From: JBDTSW01 sp963782605
GTDB lineage: Bacteria > Actinomycetota > Thermoleophilia > Solirubrobacterales > 70-9
Assembly: GCA_963782605.1 (NCBI GenBank)
Contig: CAWAKK010000005.1
Location: forward strand, 186,001-250,000
Direction of reading: 5' to 3'
Length of the DNA: 64,000 bases
Numbering within the stretch: position 1 is the stretch's first letter; each line of letters starts with the position of its first letter. The position numbers and the translations under genes are program-made. Below the pieces are notes generated by a model. That model did no database searches. It saw nothing but the letters and a program-made list of their open reading frames with translations, and was not told where the DNA came from. Positions 43,047 to 51,004 of this stretch are shown here, one piece after another.

Positions 43047-43066
43047 CGGCCCCGAGGTCGGGGCCG
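43047..43066 (+). terminator. Hairpin after the GNAT gene
   Basis: CGGCCCCG-AGGT-CGGGGCCG, a perfect 8-bp GC stem starting 6 bp after the stop. No T-run follows, so termination would be weak or Rho-assisted. Confidence 0.6.
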
Positions 43067-43070
43067 ACGA

Positions 43071-43286
43071 AACAACAACTGGCTCGTGGGGGTGAGGTAG
43101 CGGTTCCTCTGGCGGGAATGGCGCACCGGTCCCGCATTTCGGGACTCACGCGCCAGTAGCGGAAGCGCTAAGCAAGGCGTGGCGCGCCGGTCCCGCATGA
43201 CGGGACTGACGCGCCATTACTGCTGGGTTGTCGCCGCGCGACCGCGTCGCGGCCCGCTCTCGCCGCCTTCAATGCCAGTTGTTGTT
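43071..43286. repeat. Composite ~216-bp MITE/REP-like element with two 37-bp palindromes (copies 4 and 5)
   Basis: Perfect 13-bp outer inverted repeat AACAACAACTGGC (43071-43083) and GCCAGTTGTTGTT (43274-43286). Palindromes lie at 43119-43155 (loop CATTT) and 43180-43216 (loop CATGA), again starting exactly 61 bp apart. The GCCTTCAATGCCAGTTGTT end equals the left end of the 24472 element, so this copy is inverted relative to it. No coding sequence inside. Lies between the GNAT and LysM-peptidase genes. Confidence 0.8.
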
Positions 43287-43447
43287 GGTGGTGGTCGGTG
43301 TCCCTCACACCGCGAGCCTCCCGCGTCAACCGTGAACCAAAGCGTGCAGAGGCCCGTAACGCGCGCAAACCACGGCAGGGTGCCTTGCGGCGGCAGCGAA
43401 CGGCCCACAGGCGGGGAACGAAACGAGCCGTCGAAGGGGCTGAACCA
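43287..43447 (+). promoter_or_regulatory. Probable promoter/leader region of the LysM-M15 peptidase gene
   Basis: 161 bp between the repeat element and the ATG at 43448. AAGGGG precedes the start. Short self-complementary GC tracts are present (around 43380-43410), but I could not fold it into a known riboswitch. Peptidoglycan hydrolase genes with LysM domains in actinobacteria are often under c-di-AMP riboswitches; the key CAGCUAACC-type core is not evident here. Confidence 0.35.
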
Positions 43448-44143
43448 ATGGGACGCAACCGATGGGGAATCGCGGGGGGGCTTGCCGCGTTCGCAGTCAG
43501 CTGCGGAGCGGGGGCGGCGCATGCCGCGGCGCCGCACGTCGTCCAGCCCGGCGAGACCTTGTGGTCGATCTCCGTCGCGAACAACCTTACGACGCGCACG
43601 GTCGCGGTCTTCAACGGCATCGCCGAGGATGCACATGTGGTCGAGGGCACCACGATCCAGGTGCCTACGGTGGACGAGGGTGCCGCCGCGCTCGCGGCAG
43701 CTGGCGCGACCGCCCCCGCTCCGGAGCCGGCGGTCGCGGAACCCGTTGCACCCGAGGGTGGAGCTCCCCCGCCCGACCCGGATGCCACTTACGGCCTTGG
43801 CCAGGTGACCTCGCCGTGGGGCAGCCTCTACCTCGATCCGGCAGCGGCCGACGCATGGAACGCGATGCGTGATGAGTCGCTCGCCTCCTACGGGGTTGAC
43901 CTGTATCCCGCGGGGCCGGTCTCAGCCTTTCGCACGTACGAGCAGCAGAGCTACCTCTATGACCTGTACCTCGCCGGCCAGGGCGCGCCGGCGAATCCGC
44001 CGGGATCGTCCGCGCATGAGATGGGCGTTGCCGTGGATCTCGCGACGGAGGACATGCGCTACGTGATCGATCAGATCGGGGCGGCCTACGGCTGGTACCC
44101 ACCGCATGCGGACGAGTGGTGGCACGTGGAGTACTGGGGCTAG
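43448..44143 (+). CDS. Secreted LysM + M15 (VanY-type) D-alanyl-D-alanine carboxypeptidase
   Basis: 231 aa from ATG 43448; the frame is open upstream to 43298 but those codons lie in the leader. Signal peptide residues 1-27 (GGLAAFAVSCGAGAAHA). LysM: HVVQPGETLWSISVANNLTT. A Pro/Ala linker follows, then the M15B domain: GPVSAFRTYEQQSYLYDLYL, the zinc ligands in SSAHEMGVAVDLAT (His, Asp) and EWWHVEYWG (His). The enzyme would be held on peptidoglycan by LysM and trim the terminal D-Ala of stem peptides. Confidence 0.92.
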   Translation: MGRNRWGIAGGLAAFAVSCGAGAAHAAAPHVVQPGETLWSISVANNLTTRTVAVFNGIAEDAHVVEGTTIQVPTVDEGAAALAAAGATAPAPEPAVAEPVAPEGGAPPPDPDATYGLGQVTSPWGSLYLDPAAADAWNAMRDESLASYGVDLYPAGPVSAFRTYEQQSYLYDLYLAGQGAPANPPGSSAHEMGVAVDLATEDMRYVIDQIGAAYGWYPPHADEWWHVEYWG

Positions 44144-44212
44144 CAGCAGCAGGCGGTTCGCTGGCCCGCCGGCGGATAGGCCGGCGCTGTCGGGGTAATA
44201 CGATCGCGACTC

Positions 44213-45418
44213 ATGGGCGACTCCGACCCCGCCAGTGGCGAGCGCACCCCGGGCGACCGCGCCGACGCCGTCGCCGTTTCCTTTCGAGGCGCAACCAAGC
44301 GTTACGAGGGGGCCGAGGCCCCCGCGGTCGACGATCTCACGCTCGAGGTCGAGTCGGGTGAGATCTGCGTGCTCGTGGGCCCCTCGGGATGCGGCAAGAC
44401 GACCGCGATGCGCATGGTCAACCGCATGGTCGAGATCACCGACGGCGACATCCTCGTCGGAGGTACGTCGGTCCGCGACCGCTCGCCCGCCGAACTGCGC
44501 CGCGAGATCGGCTACGTGATTCAACAGATCGGCCTCTTTCCCCATCGCACGATCCTGGAGAACATCGCCACCGTCCCACGCCTTCTCGGCTGGGACGCCG
44601 AGCGCTCCCGCAAGCGAGCCGAGGAGCTGCTCGCGCTTGTCGGCCTCGACGAGGAGCTGGGTGAGCGCTTTCCGACGCAGCTTTCGGGCGGCCAGCAGCA
44701 GCGCGTCGGCGTCGCTCGCGCCCTCGCCGCGGACCCCGGGGTGATGCTCATGGACGAGCCCTTCGGCGCAGTCGACCCGATCAACCGTGAGCGCCTCCAG
44801 AACGAGTTCCTCCGCCTCCAGTCGGAGCTTCGTAAGACGATCCTCTTCGTCACCCACGACATCGACGAGGCGATCAAGATGGGGGATCGGATCGCGGTGC
44901 TGCGCGAGGGTGGAAAGGTCGCTCAGTACGCGACGCCCGCGGAGCTTCTGATGGCCCCCGCCGATGACTTCGTGGAGGACTTCGTGGGCGCGGACCGCGC
45001 GCTGAAGCGCCTCGCGCTCCTGCGGGTGTCCGACATCAACCTGTGGGAGGCACCGCTTGCGTTCGTCGGGCAGGCCACCTCAGAGGTGCGGCCGAAGCTC
45101 GACGGCGCGGAGGTCCCACACGCCCTGCTCGTCGACTCCGAACGCCGGCCGCTGGGCTGGCTCTCGGACTCGGACCTCGCGCAGGAGCACGTGCCCGAGA
45201 AGCCCGACTCAGGCCCCGAGCCGAGGATCGAGCTCGACGATGTCATGCGGGACGCGCTCTCGGACATCCTCCAGGCCGAGACTCGCTGGGCGCCAGTGGT
45301 GGATTCGGATGGCGCGATCGCGGGCGTCCTCTCGGTGGAGATCATCTCCGAGTTCCTGGTCTCCGACGACGCGCTCGTGGAGGAGCATCCCGCGGCCGAG
45401 CGGCCGCTCGTGGCCTGA
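44213..45418 (+). CDS. Compatible-solute ABC transporter ATPase (OpuCA/ProV type) with CBS domains
   Basis: 401 aa from ATG 44213. Walker A VGPSGCGKTTAMRMVN, the QIGLFPHRTILENIATVP segment typical of glycine-betaine importers, signature QLSGGQQQRVGVARALAA and Walker B LMDEPFGAVDPINRERLQ. The C-terminal ~130 residues form a tandem CBS module (DDVMRDALSDILQAETRWAP). In OpuA/OpuC this module senses ionic strength or c-di-AMP. TAATAC at 44197-44202 could be a -10 giving a near-leaderless mRNA. First gene of a four-gene osmoprotectant operon. Confidence 0.93.
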   Translation: MGDSDPASGERTPGDRADAVAVSFRGATKRYEGAEAPAVDDLTLEVESGEICVLVGPSGCGKTTAMRMVNRMVEITDGDILVGGTSVRDRSPAELRREIGYVIQQIGLFPHRTILENIATVPRLLGWDAERSRKRAEELLALVGLDEELGERFPTQLSGGQQQRVGVARALAADPGVMLMDEPFGAVDPINRERLQNEFLRLQSELRKTILFVTHDIDEAIKMGDRIAVLREGGKVAQYATPAELLMAPADDFVEDFVGADRALKRLALLRVSDINLWEAPLAFVGQATSEVRPKLDGAEVPHALLVDSERRPLGWLSDSDLAQEHVPEKPDSGPEPRIELDDVMRDALSDILQAETRWAPVVDSDGAIAGVLSVEIISEFLVSDDALVEEHPAAERPLVA

Positions 45419-45425
45419 GCCGCCA

Positions 45426-46148
45426 ATGGAGCTCCCGCTCGCCCAGATCAACGAGGACTTCTTCCAGGACCGCAGCGAGTCCGACTGCATCGTCGACAAC
45501 GGGACCTTCTGCGCCAGCTGGGCGATCGACAACTTCAGCGATCGCTATCTGCCCGACGCGCTCGAACACATCGCTCTCGTCGCGATCTCGGTCGCTCTCG
45601 GGTTCGTGATCGCGATGGGCTTGGCCCTGCTCTCGCACCGGCGGCGCTGGCTTGTCCCCCCGCTCAACGCCACGACGGGGATCCTTTACACGATCCCGAG
45701 CATCGCCTTCTTTTTCCTGCTGCTGCCGATCACGGGGCGAGGGGACGTCACGGCGGTGGTCGCGCTCACGGTCTACACGCTCCAAATCCTCTACCGCAAC
45801 ATCATCGCTGGGCTCAACAACGTGCCGGCCGACACCAAGGATGCCGGGCGCGGAATGGGAATGTCCCAGCGTCAGCTGCTGTGGCGGGTCGAGCTGCCCC
45901 TGGCGATGCCGGAGATCATCGCCGGCCTGCGGATCGCGACCGTGTCGACGGTCGCCCTCGCCACCTTGGCCGTGTTCGCCGGCGGGGGTGGGCTGGGCGA
46001 AGAACTGATCAGCGGCTCAAATATCACCTTCAAGACCGGGGTCATCCTCGCCGGCGGCCTCGCGATCCTGATCGCGGTCATTTTCGACCTCCTGCTCGTG
46101 CTCGCCCAGCGATTCCTCGCCCCGTGGCGAAAGGTACGGCCCGTATGA
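45426..46148 (+). CDS. Compatible-solute ABC transporter permease (OpuCB/ProW type), 1
   Basis: 240 aa from ATG 45426, 7 bp after the ATPase. About six TM helices: EHIALVAISVALGFVIAMGL, ILYTIPSIAFFFLLLPITG, TAVVALTVYTLQILYRNI. The EAA-type coupling loop is DTKDAGRGMGMSQRQLLWRV followed by ELPLAMPEIIAGLR. An extra N-terminal stretch before TM1 has two Cys (DCIVDNGTFCASW), unusual for this family and possibly a disulfide. ATGA overlap with the second permease. Confidence 0.92.
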   Translation: MELPLAQINEDFFQDRSESDCIVDNGTFCASWAIDNFSDRYLPDALEHIALVAISVALGFVIAMGLALLSHRRRWLVPPLNATTGILYTIPSIAFFFLLLPITGRGDVTAVVALTVYTLQILYRNIIAGLNNVPADTKDAGRGMGMSQRQLLWRVELPLAMPEIIAGLRIATVSTVALATLAVFAGGGGLGEELISGSNITFKTGVILAGGLAILIAVIFDLLLVLAQRFLAPWRKVRPV

Positions 46149-46885
46149 GTGGCGCACTGGTCCTCGGCGGGATCTTCGATTCGTTTGGCGGTGCGATCGA
46201 GTTCATCTTTCAGTCCCAACCCTCGGACTTCGCCGCGGGTGGAGGCGAGGTCGGGGGCCTGGCCGAGGTCGGCGACCGTCTGCTGACCCACGTGAAGGTG
46301 AGCGCGGTGGCCTTTGCCGTGTCCATCCTGGTGGCGCTCCCCATCGGGGTCTGGCTTGGGCATCGCGGCCGCGGGGAAGGGCTTGCGATCGCTGTCGGCA
46401 ACGCCGGACGGGCCGTGCCAGAGCTCGCCCTGATCGCGTTCATGGTTGCGTTCGTCGGGCTGGGATTCGCGAACGTCGTGGTCGCCCTGGCCGTGCTCGG
46501 CGTTCCGCCGATTCTGACCAACTCCTTTGTCGGAGTCAGTCAGGTAAACCGTGATGCAGTCGAGGCTGCCAAGGGCATGGGGATGAGTGGCTGGGAGGTC
46601 GTGCGCAAGGTCGAGCTGCCGCTCGCCGTGCCAACGATCTTCACCGGCATCCGTACCTCCGCGATCAACATCATCGCCACGGCTACGGTGGCAACCCTCG
46701 CGGGAACCACCACGCTGGGGGACTTCATCATCCAGCAGAACGTCTACGGCACTTCCGGCGTGATCGCGGGCGCCATCCTTGTTGCGTTACTCGCGATCAG
46801 CGTCGAGTTCGCGCTAGCCGGCCTGCAGCGCTTCCTGACACCGGAGGGTCTGAAACTCCAGCAGGCGGCCGCGGCGCAGGCGTAG
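46145..46885 (+). CDS. Compatible-solute ABC transporter permease (OpuCD/ProW type), 2
   Basis: 246 aa from ATG 46145, overlapping the previous stop. TM helices include HVKVSAVAFAVSILVALPIG and IAFMVAFVGLGFANVVVALA; the coupling loop is AVEAAKGMGMSGWEVVRKVE then LPLAVPTIFTGIR. It pairs with the first permease to form the pore. The N-terminus contains a 45-residue extension with FIFQSQPSDFAAGGGEVGG before TM1. Confidence 0.92.
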   Translation: MSGALVLGGIFDSFGGAIEFIFQSQPSDFAAGGGEVGGLAEVGDRLLTHVKVSAVAFAVSILVALPIGVWLGHRGRGEGLAIAVGNAGRAVPELALIAFMVAFVGLGFANVVVALAVLGVPPILTNSFVGVSQVNRDAVEAAKGMGMSGWEVVRKVELPLAVPTIFTGIRTSAINIIATATVATLAGTTTLGDFIIQQNVYGTSGVIAGAILVALLAISVEFALAGLQRFLTPEGLKLQQAAAAQA

Positions 46886-46899
46886 CTTGGGCCGATCGG

Positions 46900-46943
46900 C
46901 ACCCAATGGGTGAATGGGGGAGGGTTCGCGCACCCATTGGGCG
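46900..46943. other. Inverted repeat between permease 2 and the binding-protein gene
   Basis: CACCCAATGGGTG (46900-46912) and CACCCATTGGGCG (46931-46943) pair over 12 bp across an 18-nt G-rich loop. Each arm is itself nearly palindromic, so it can also be two protein-binding half-sites. It may tune the higher expression usually needed for the binding protein. Confidence 0.6.
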
Positions 46944-47007
46944 TAGGATGCGCGGCCACGCACGGCCTTCCGAGCGGGAGGCGACCCAAGAGAGAGGATT
47001 TCCCCCG

Positions 47008-47988
47008 ATGCACTCAAACGCCCGCCTGCGGCTTACCTTCGCGCTGCTGGCTGCCCTCGTACTCGCCCTGGGCGTGGTCGCCTGTGGTGACGATGACGAG
47101 TCGAGCTCGGAGGACAGCGGCGAGCCCAGCGCCAGCGTGATCGAGGCCAACCCCGACAACGAGGCGGTAGAGCTCACGATCGGCTCCAAGAACTTCGACG
47201 AGCAGTTCATCCTGGGCGAGATCTACGCCCAGGCGCTCGAGGCCGCCGGTTACACGATCCAGACTGACCTGAACCTTGGCTCCGAGCAGGTCGCTCTGAA
47301 GGCGCTCGAGTCCGGCGAGGTCGACGGGTATCCCGAGTACACGTCCACGGCCCTGACCTCGTTCTTCGGCTTCGCACCGGAGGACGTCGCGGGCGATGCC
47401 CAGACCGCCTACGAGGACTCGCTCGACGAGTTCGAGAAGGAAGGCCTGACGGTGTTCGCGCCCACGGAGTTCTCGAGCGCGAACGCGGTCGGCGTGCTTT
47501 CGAGCACCGCTGAGGAGCTGGGCCTTGAGTCGATCTCCGATCTGGAGGGGCAGTCGGAGGATCTGACGCTCGCCGGCTCGCCCGAGTGCCGCCAGCGGAT
47601 CGACTGTCTGAAGGGGCTCGAGGACAACTACGGCCTCTCATTCGGCGAGTTCACGCCGGTCGACATCGAGCTTCGCTACGAGGTGCTCGACAAGGAGGAC
47701 GCGGACCTCTCGATCCTCTTTACGACCGACGGCCAGCTCGCGGAGTCCGAGGACTACACGATCCTGGAGGACGACCAGAGCCTGTTGCCCGCAGGCAACA
47801 TCCTCTTCGTCACCACCCAGGAGGCTGTCGAGGAGGCGGGCCCCGACTATCAGGAGACGATCGAGCTGGTCCAAGGGGAGCTCACGCTCGAGGTGATGCA
47901 GGAGCTGAATGCTCGTGTCTCGCTCGACCGTGAGAAGCCCGAGGACGTGGCGGCGGATTACCTCCAGTCGGCGGGCTACATCGAGTAG
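47008..47988 (+). CDS. Glycine betaine/choline-type substrate-binding lipoprotein (OpuCC/ProX-like)
   Basis: 326 aa. ATG 47008 has AGAGAGGA upstream; the frame is open to 46906 but crosses the inverted repeat. The signal peptide ends LGVVAC, a lipobox with the lipidated Cys near residue 26. The mature OpuAC-type domain starts with LTIGSKNFDEQFILGEIYAQ and has VDGYPEYTSTALTSFFG and AGSPECRQRIDCLKGLEDNY. It captures quaternary-ammonium osmolytes and delivers them to the two permeases. Last gene of the operon, followed by a strong terminator. Confidence 0.94.
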   Translation: MHSNARLRLTFALLAALVLALGVVACGDDDESSSEDSGEPSASVIEANPDNEAVELTIGSKNFDEQFILGEIYAQALEAAGYTIQTDLNLGSEQVALKALESGEVDGYPEYTSTALTSFFGFAPEDVAGDAQTAYEDSLDEFEKEGLTVFAPTEFSSANAVGVLSSTAEELGLESISDLEGQSEDLTLAGSPECRQRIDCLKGLEDNYGLSFGEFTPVDIELRYEVLDKEDADLSILFTTDGQLAESEDYTILEDDQSLLPAGNILFVTTQEAVEEAGPDYQETIELVQGELTLEVMQELNARVSLDREKPEDVAADYLQSAGYIE

Positions 47989-48010
47989 CTCTCGTTTCAG
48001 AACGCCAATC

Positions 48011-48048
48011 GAGACGGGCCGGGCACAATCCCGGCCCGTCTCTTTTCT
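48011..48048 (+). terminator. Intrinsic terminator of the compatible-solute operon
   Basis: GAGACGGGCCGGG-CACAAT-CCCGGCCCGTCTC, a perfect 13-bp stem with a 6-nt loop followed by TTTTCT. Lies 22 bp after the binding-protein stop. Confidence 0.93.
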
Positions 48049-48078
48049 GCCGGGGGTCGTCCGGGTAGGGAGGGCGCC

Positions 48079-48729
48079 GTGGGCACTCTCGCCATCGTCG
48101 ATGTCGACGGAACGCTCGTCGACACGAACTACCACCACACGATCGCTTGGGGTCGCGCTCTTTACGAGCACGAGGCAACCGTGCCCCTGTGGCGTATCCA
48201 CCGGCACATCGGCGTGGGCGGCGACAAGTTCGTCGCGGCTGTTGGCGGCGCAGAGCTCGAACGCCGCTGCGGGGACTCGGTCAGGGACGCCGAGCAGCGC
48301 ATCTATCGCGAGCTGATCGGGGAGGTGCGCCCGCTCGACGGTGCCCGCGAGCTCTTGGTGGAGTTGCGCGAGCGTGGGCACCGGGTCGTGCTCGCGAGCT
48401 CTGCGTCCGGCTGGGAGGTCGATCACTACCTCGATCTGCTCGACGCCCGTGAGGTCGCCCACGACTGGACGAGCGCGGACGACGTCGAGGAGACGAAGCC
48501 GGACCCTGACCTTCTCGCGGCGGCAATGAGGAAGGGCGGCACGACCACGGCGGTGATGATCGGAGACACGGTCTGGGACGTCGAGGCCGCGGGCCGCGCC
48601 GGGATAAAGGCGGTGGGAGTCCTGACCGGGGGCTTCTCCGACGCCGAGCTGAGAGCCGCGGGAGCCGTCGACGTGTTCGAGTCGCCCGCCGAGTTATGTG
48701 AGCGCCTCGACACGACGCCGCTGCGCTAG
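48079..48729 (+). CDS. HAD-superfamily hydrolase (phosphoglycolate phosphatase-like)
   Basis: 216 aa from GTG 48079, with TAGGGAGGG upstream. Motif I VDVDGTLVDT (nucleophile Asp near residue 8), motif II Ser in VVLASSAS, motif III Lys in EETKPDPDLL and motif IV IGDTVWDVEAA are complete. An alpha-helical C1 cap lies between motifs I and II. It hydrolyses a small phosphate ester in the cytosol; substrate not evident. Confidence 0.93.
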   Translation: MGTLAIVDVDGTLVDTNYHHTIAWGRALYEHEATVPLWRIHRHIGVGGDKFVAAVGGAELERRCGDSVRDAEQRIYRELIGEVRPLDGARELLVELRERGHRVVLASSASGWEVDHYLDLLDAREVAHDWTSADDVEETKPDPDLLAAAMRKGGTTTAVMIGDTVWDVEAAGRAGIKAVGVLTGGFSDAELRAAGAVDVFESPAELCERLDTTPLR

Positions 48730-48746
48730 GCGACGAGACTGAGGGT

Positions 48747-48778
48747 CGGGCCGGCGTGCAGGACTGCCCGCCGGCCCG
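48747..48778. terminator. Hairpin between converging genes
   Basis: CGGGCCGGCG (48747-48756) and CGCCGGCCCG (48769-48778), a perfect 10-bp stem with a 12-nt loop in the 55-bp gap between the HAD gene and the small acidic gene. Without a T-run it is probably a bidirectional, imperfect terminator. Confidence 0.65.
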
Positions 48779-48784
48779 CGAGCA

Positions 48785-48931
48785 TCAGATCTGCTCGGGG
48801 TCGGCTCCTCCCTCGCTGCCCTCGGTCGGCTCCGCGTCACCGGTCTCGCCGGGCGCGTCGTCCGGCACCGGCTCCGGGGGCGTGGGCTCAGTGGCCTCGT
48901 CCGGGCTATCCGGCTCTTCGCTCTCGAACAT
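48785..48931 (-). CDS. Small acidic, Pro-rich protein (48 aa), hypothetical
   Basis: ATG 48931 is preceded by GGAGAG at good spacing, which supports a real start. The frame extends far upstream, but that part is antisense to the AI-2E gene. The sequence is nearly all Glu, Asp, Pro, Thr, Gly (MFESEEPDSPDEATEPTPPE...), so it is disordered. In style it resembles the acidic 70-residue protein at 17401. Function unknown. Confidence 0.5.
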   Translation of the reverse strand: MFESEEPDSPDEATEPTPPEPVPDDAPGETGDAEPTEGSEGGADPEQI

Positions 48932-49042
48932 GTCGTCCTCTCCGGTAGGGGGTTTGGTGCGCCACCGGTACCCGTCGCGACCCGTGCGGAACCCCCGCCC
49001 GCGGCGAGGAAACCGGCATCGGCGCGCCGAAACAGGGCTCCT

Positions 49043-50155
49043 ATGGCGATTGAACGTCCGTATACGCGCCTGATCCTGCGCACTGTCTTGATCGTCGTCC
49101 TCGCGGCGCTTGCGATCTACATCGTGTACAGGCTGCGCAAGCCAATCTCCTGGCTCGTGATCGCGGCGTTCCTCGCCATCGCCATGACGGGGCCGGTGAA
49201 CCTGCTGGAGCGGGTGATGAAGCGGGGCTTGGCGATCGCCGTGGCCTACCTCGCGGTGATCCTCATCCCCATCGGCCTGGGGATCCTCTTCGTCCCGAGC
49301 CTCGTCGGCCAGGCCGAGGACCTCGCCCAGAACGTGCCGCAGTACGCGAAGGACGTGACCGAGTTCGTCAACGACAACCAGACGCTCAACGATCTCAACG
49401 AGAAGTACGACATCACCGCGGAGATCGAGAAGGCAGCCGGCGAGCTGCCAAGCCGGATCGGCGATGCGGCGACGGTGCTCAAGGACATCGGGGTTGGTGT
49501 CGTGAACTCGATCTTCACCGGGGTGACCATCCTCGTCCTCTCGATCTTCATGGTGGCGGGTGGACCACGCTGGAAGAACCAGTTCCTGGCGAGCCAAACG
49601 CCCGATCGCGCGGAGCGTCTCGACCGCGCCGCGCACCACGTCTCGAACGCGATCGGAAACTACATGGGCGGCGCGATCGCGCAGGCCGCGATCGCGGCAG
49701 TGTCCGCCTTTTTGGTCCTGGAGTTGCTGGGAGCGCCCTTCGCCGCGCCGCTCGCGCTGATCGTCTTCTTCTTCGACCTGATCCCCGTGGTTGGCGCCAC
49801 CATCGCCGCCGTCCTCATCGGGGTAGTGATGCTGTTCGTGAACTTCCCGGTCGGGCTGATCGTGTGGATCATCTACGCGATCGTCTTCCAGCAGGTCGAG
49901 AACTATCTGATCCAGCCCCAGATCCAGAAGCGCGCGACCAAGATCGAGCCGTTCATCACCCTGACTGCCGTGCTCTTCGGCTCCACGCTATTCGGCGTGA
50001 TCGGGGCGATCCTCGCCATCCCGACCGCAGCCGCCCTGCAGATCGTGGTGCGCGAGCTGATCGACTTTCGTCGTGAGAGCCAGCTGGCCGCATCGCCCGC
50101 CGAGGTTGCCGCACCGGGCGACAGCGGTCCCGGCCCGGGGATCGTCCCGGCCTGA
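49043..50155 (+). CDS. AI-2E (PerM/UPF0118) family transporter
   Basis: 370 aa. Seven to eight TM helices; the conserved blocks KPISWLVIAAFLAIAMTGPV, FVPSLVGQAEDLAQNVPQYA, FFFDLIPVVGATIAAVLIGV and QQVENYLIQPQIQKRATKIE define the family. Members have been linked to autoinducer-2 export, Na+/H+ antiport or general efflux; the function here is open. The C-terminus is short and Pro/Gly-rich. Followed 8 bp later by the Nudix gene. Confidence 0.93.
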   Translation: MAIERPYTRLILRTVLIVVLAALAIYIVYRLRKPISWLVIAAFLAIAMTGPVNLLERVMKRGLAIAVAYLAVILIPIGLGILFVPSLVGQAEDLAQNVPQYAKDVTEFVNDNQTLNDLNEKYDITAEIEKAAGELPSRIGDAATVLKDIGVGVVNSIFTGVTILVLSIFMVAGGPRWKNQFLASQTPDRAERLDRAAHHVSNAIGNYMGGAIAQAAIAAVSAFLVLELLGAPFAAPLALIVFFFDLIPVVGATIAAVLIGVVMLFVNFPVGLIVWIIYAIVFQQVENYLIQPQIQKRATKIEPFITLTAVLFGSTLFGVIGAILAIPTAAALQIVVRELIDFRRESQLAASPAEVAAPGDSGPGPGIVPA

Positions 50156-50163
50156 GCGACGGC

Positions 50164-50553
50164 GTGGCCCAGGTCGAGGCAGCGGGGGGTCTGGTGGTGC
50201 GCGAGACCGATGGCGGTCTCGAGGTGGCGATCGTGCACCGGCCGAAGTACGACGACTGGTCACTGCCAAAGGGGAAGCTCGACGCCGACGAGAGCTTCGA
50301 GCAGGCTGCCCTACGGGAGGTCGAGGAGGAGACCGGCCTGCGCTGCGAGCTGGGGACCGAGCTCGAGCCGGCACGCTACCGCGATCGCAAGGGCCGTTCG
50401 AAGCTCGTGCGCTACTTCCGCATGCGTCCGCGCGGCGGGGAGTTTCGGCGCAGCGATGAAGTCGACGAGCTCCGCTGGCTGGCTCCCGAGGCAGCGCTCT
50501 CCCAGCTCGCCTACGAGCACGATCGTTCCCTGGTCGGCGCGCTGATCGAATAG
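50164..50553 (+). CDS. Nudix hydrolase (MutT-like)
   Basis: 129 aa from GTG 50164. The full Nudix box is present: GKLDADESFEQAALREVEEE plus TGL, i.e. G-x5-E-x7-R-E-x2-E-E-x-G-L. Upstream DDWSLPKGKL is typical of MutT/Ap4A-hydrolase-like members without the histidine-phosphatase domain that many actinobacterial homologues carry. It hydrolyses a nucleoside diphosphate linked to X. Probably co-transcribed with the AI-2E gene. Confidence 0.92.
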   Translation: MAQVEAAGGLVVRETDGGLEVAIVHRPKYDDWSLPKGKLDADESFEQAALREVEEETGLRCELGTELEPARYRDRKGRSKLVRYFRMRPRGGEFRRSDEVDELRWLAPEAALSQLAYEHDRSLVGALIE

Positions 50554-50753
50554 ATGTCCAGATAAGCGTCCCCTGATCGCGCCTGCTCACCGGTGCTCCG
50601 ATGGGGGATTGAGCATCACGGGCGGAGCTCGGTTCTGCTTTAAGAGGTCTCCCGGATGCCGATCGGGCATGCCCGATCGACGCGCAGCAACACATCGCAT
50701 ACATAACCCCGAGGCGGCCAGGATGCCGCCCCGCGGGGCACCTCCAATGCCGG

Positions 50754-50780
50754 GGCGGAGCGTCTGGTGGACGCTCCGCC
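50754..50780. other. Perfect 11-bp hairpin in the intergenic region
   Basis: GGCGGAGCGTC-TGGTG-GACGCTCCGCC. No T-run follows, so it is more likely part of an RNA fold or a protein site than a terminator. Confidence 0.6.
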
Positions 50781-50914
50781 TCAGCTATCCCCGCAAACTC
50801 GGCGTTTGTATGGGAGCCGGGCTCAAGTTGTCGGCGTGGGCGGCCGATGAAGGGGGTGCGGAAAACCCGTCTCGAGACTCAGGGACGGGAAAACACACCT
50901 CCCATGTGAACACG

Positions 50915-50945
50915 AAAACGGGGCGCCGGGCGGGCGCCCCGTTTT
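50915..50945. terminator. Bidirectional intrinsic terminator
   Basis: AAAACGGGGCGCC-GGGCG-GGCGCCCCGTTTT, a perfect 13-bp stem whose outer A and T tracts supply a U-run for transcripts in either direction. It can end a + strand transcript from upstream and minus-strand transcripts from the EVE operon. Confidence 0.9.
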
Positions 50946-50949
50946 CTTT

Positions 50950-51004
50950 GCCGTCGAACTGCGCGCGCCGTTGGGGGGTTTGCCGACGCGCGCGGTTCGA
51001 CGGC
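50950..51004. other. 18-bp stem hairpin beside the terminator
   Basis: GCCGTCGAACTGCGCGCG (50950-50967) and CGCGCGCGGTTCGACGGC (50987-51004) pair with a single mismatch across a 19-nt loop containing six G. It lies 4 bp from the bidirectional terminator and on the minus strand would form just after the EVE operon. Confidence 0.65.

Noticed and set aside
49043..50155. AI-2E protein considered evidence of quorum sensing
   Set aside because: Family name is historical; no luxS or receptor genes in the window and many members are ion transporters.
50992..51002. GCGGTTCGACG, T-loop-like sequence
   Set aside because: It is part of an 18-bp hairpin arm and no cloverleaf can be built around it.
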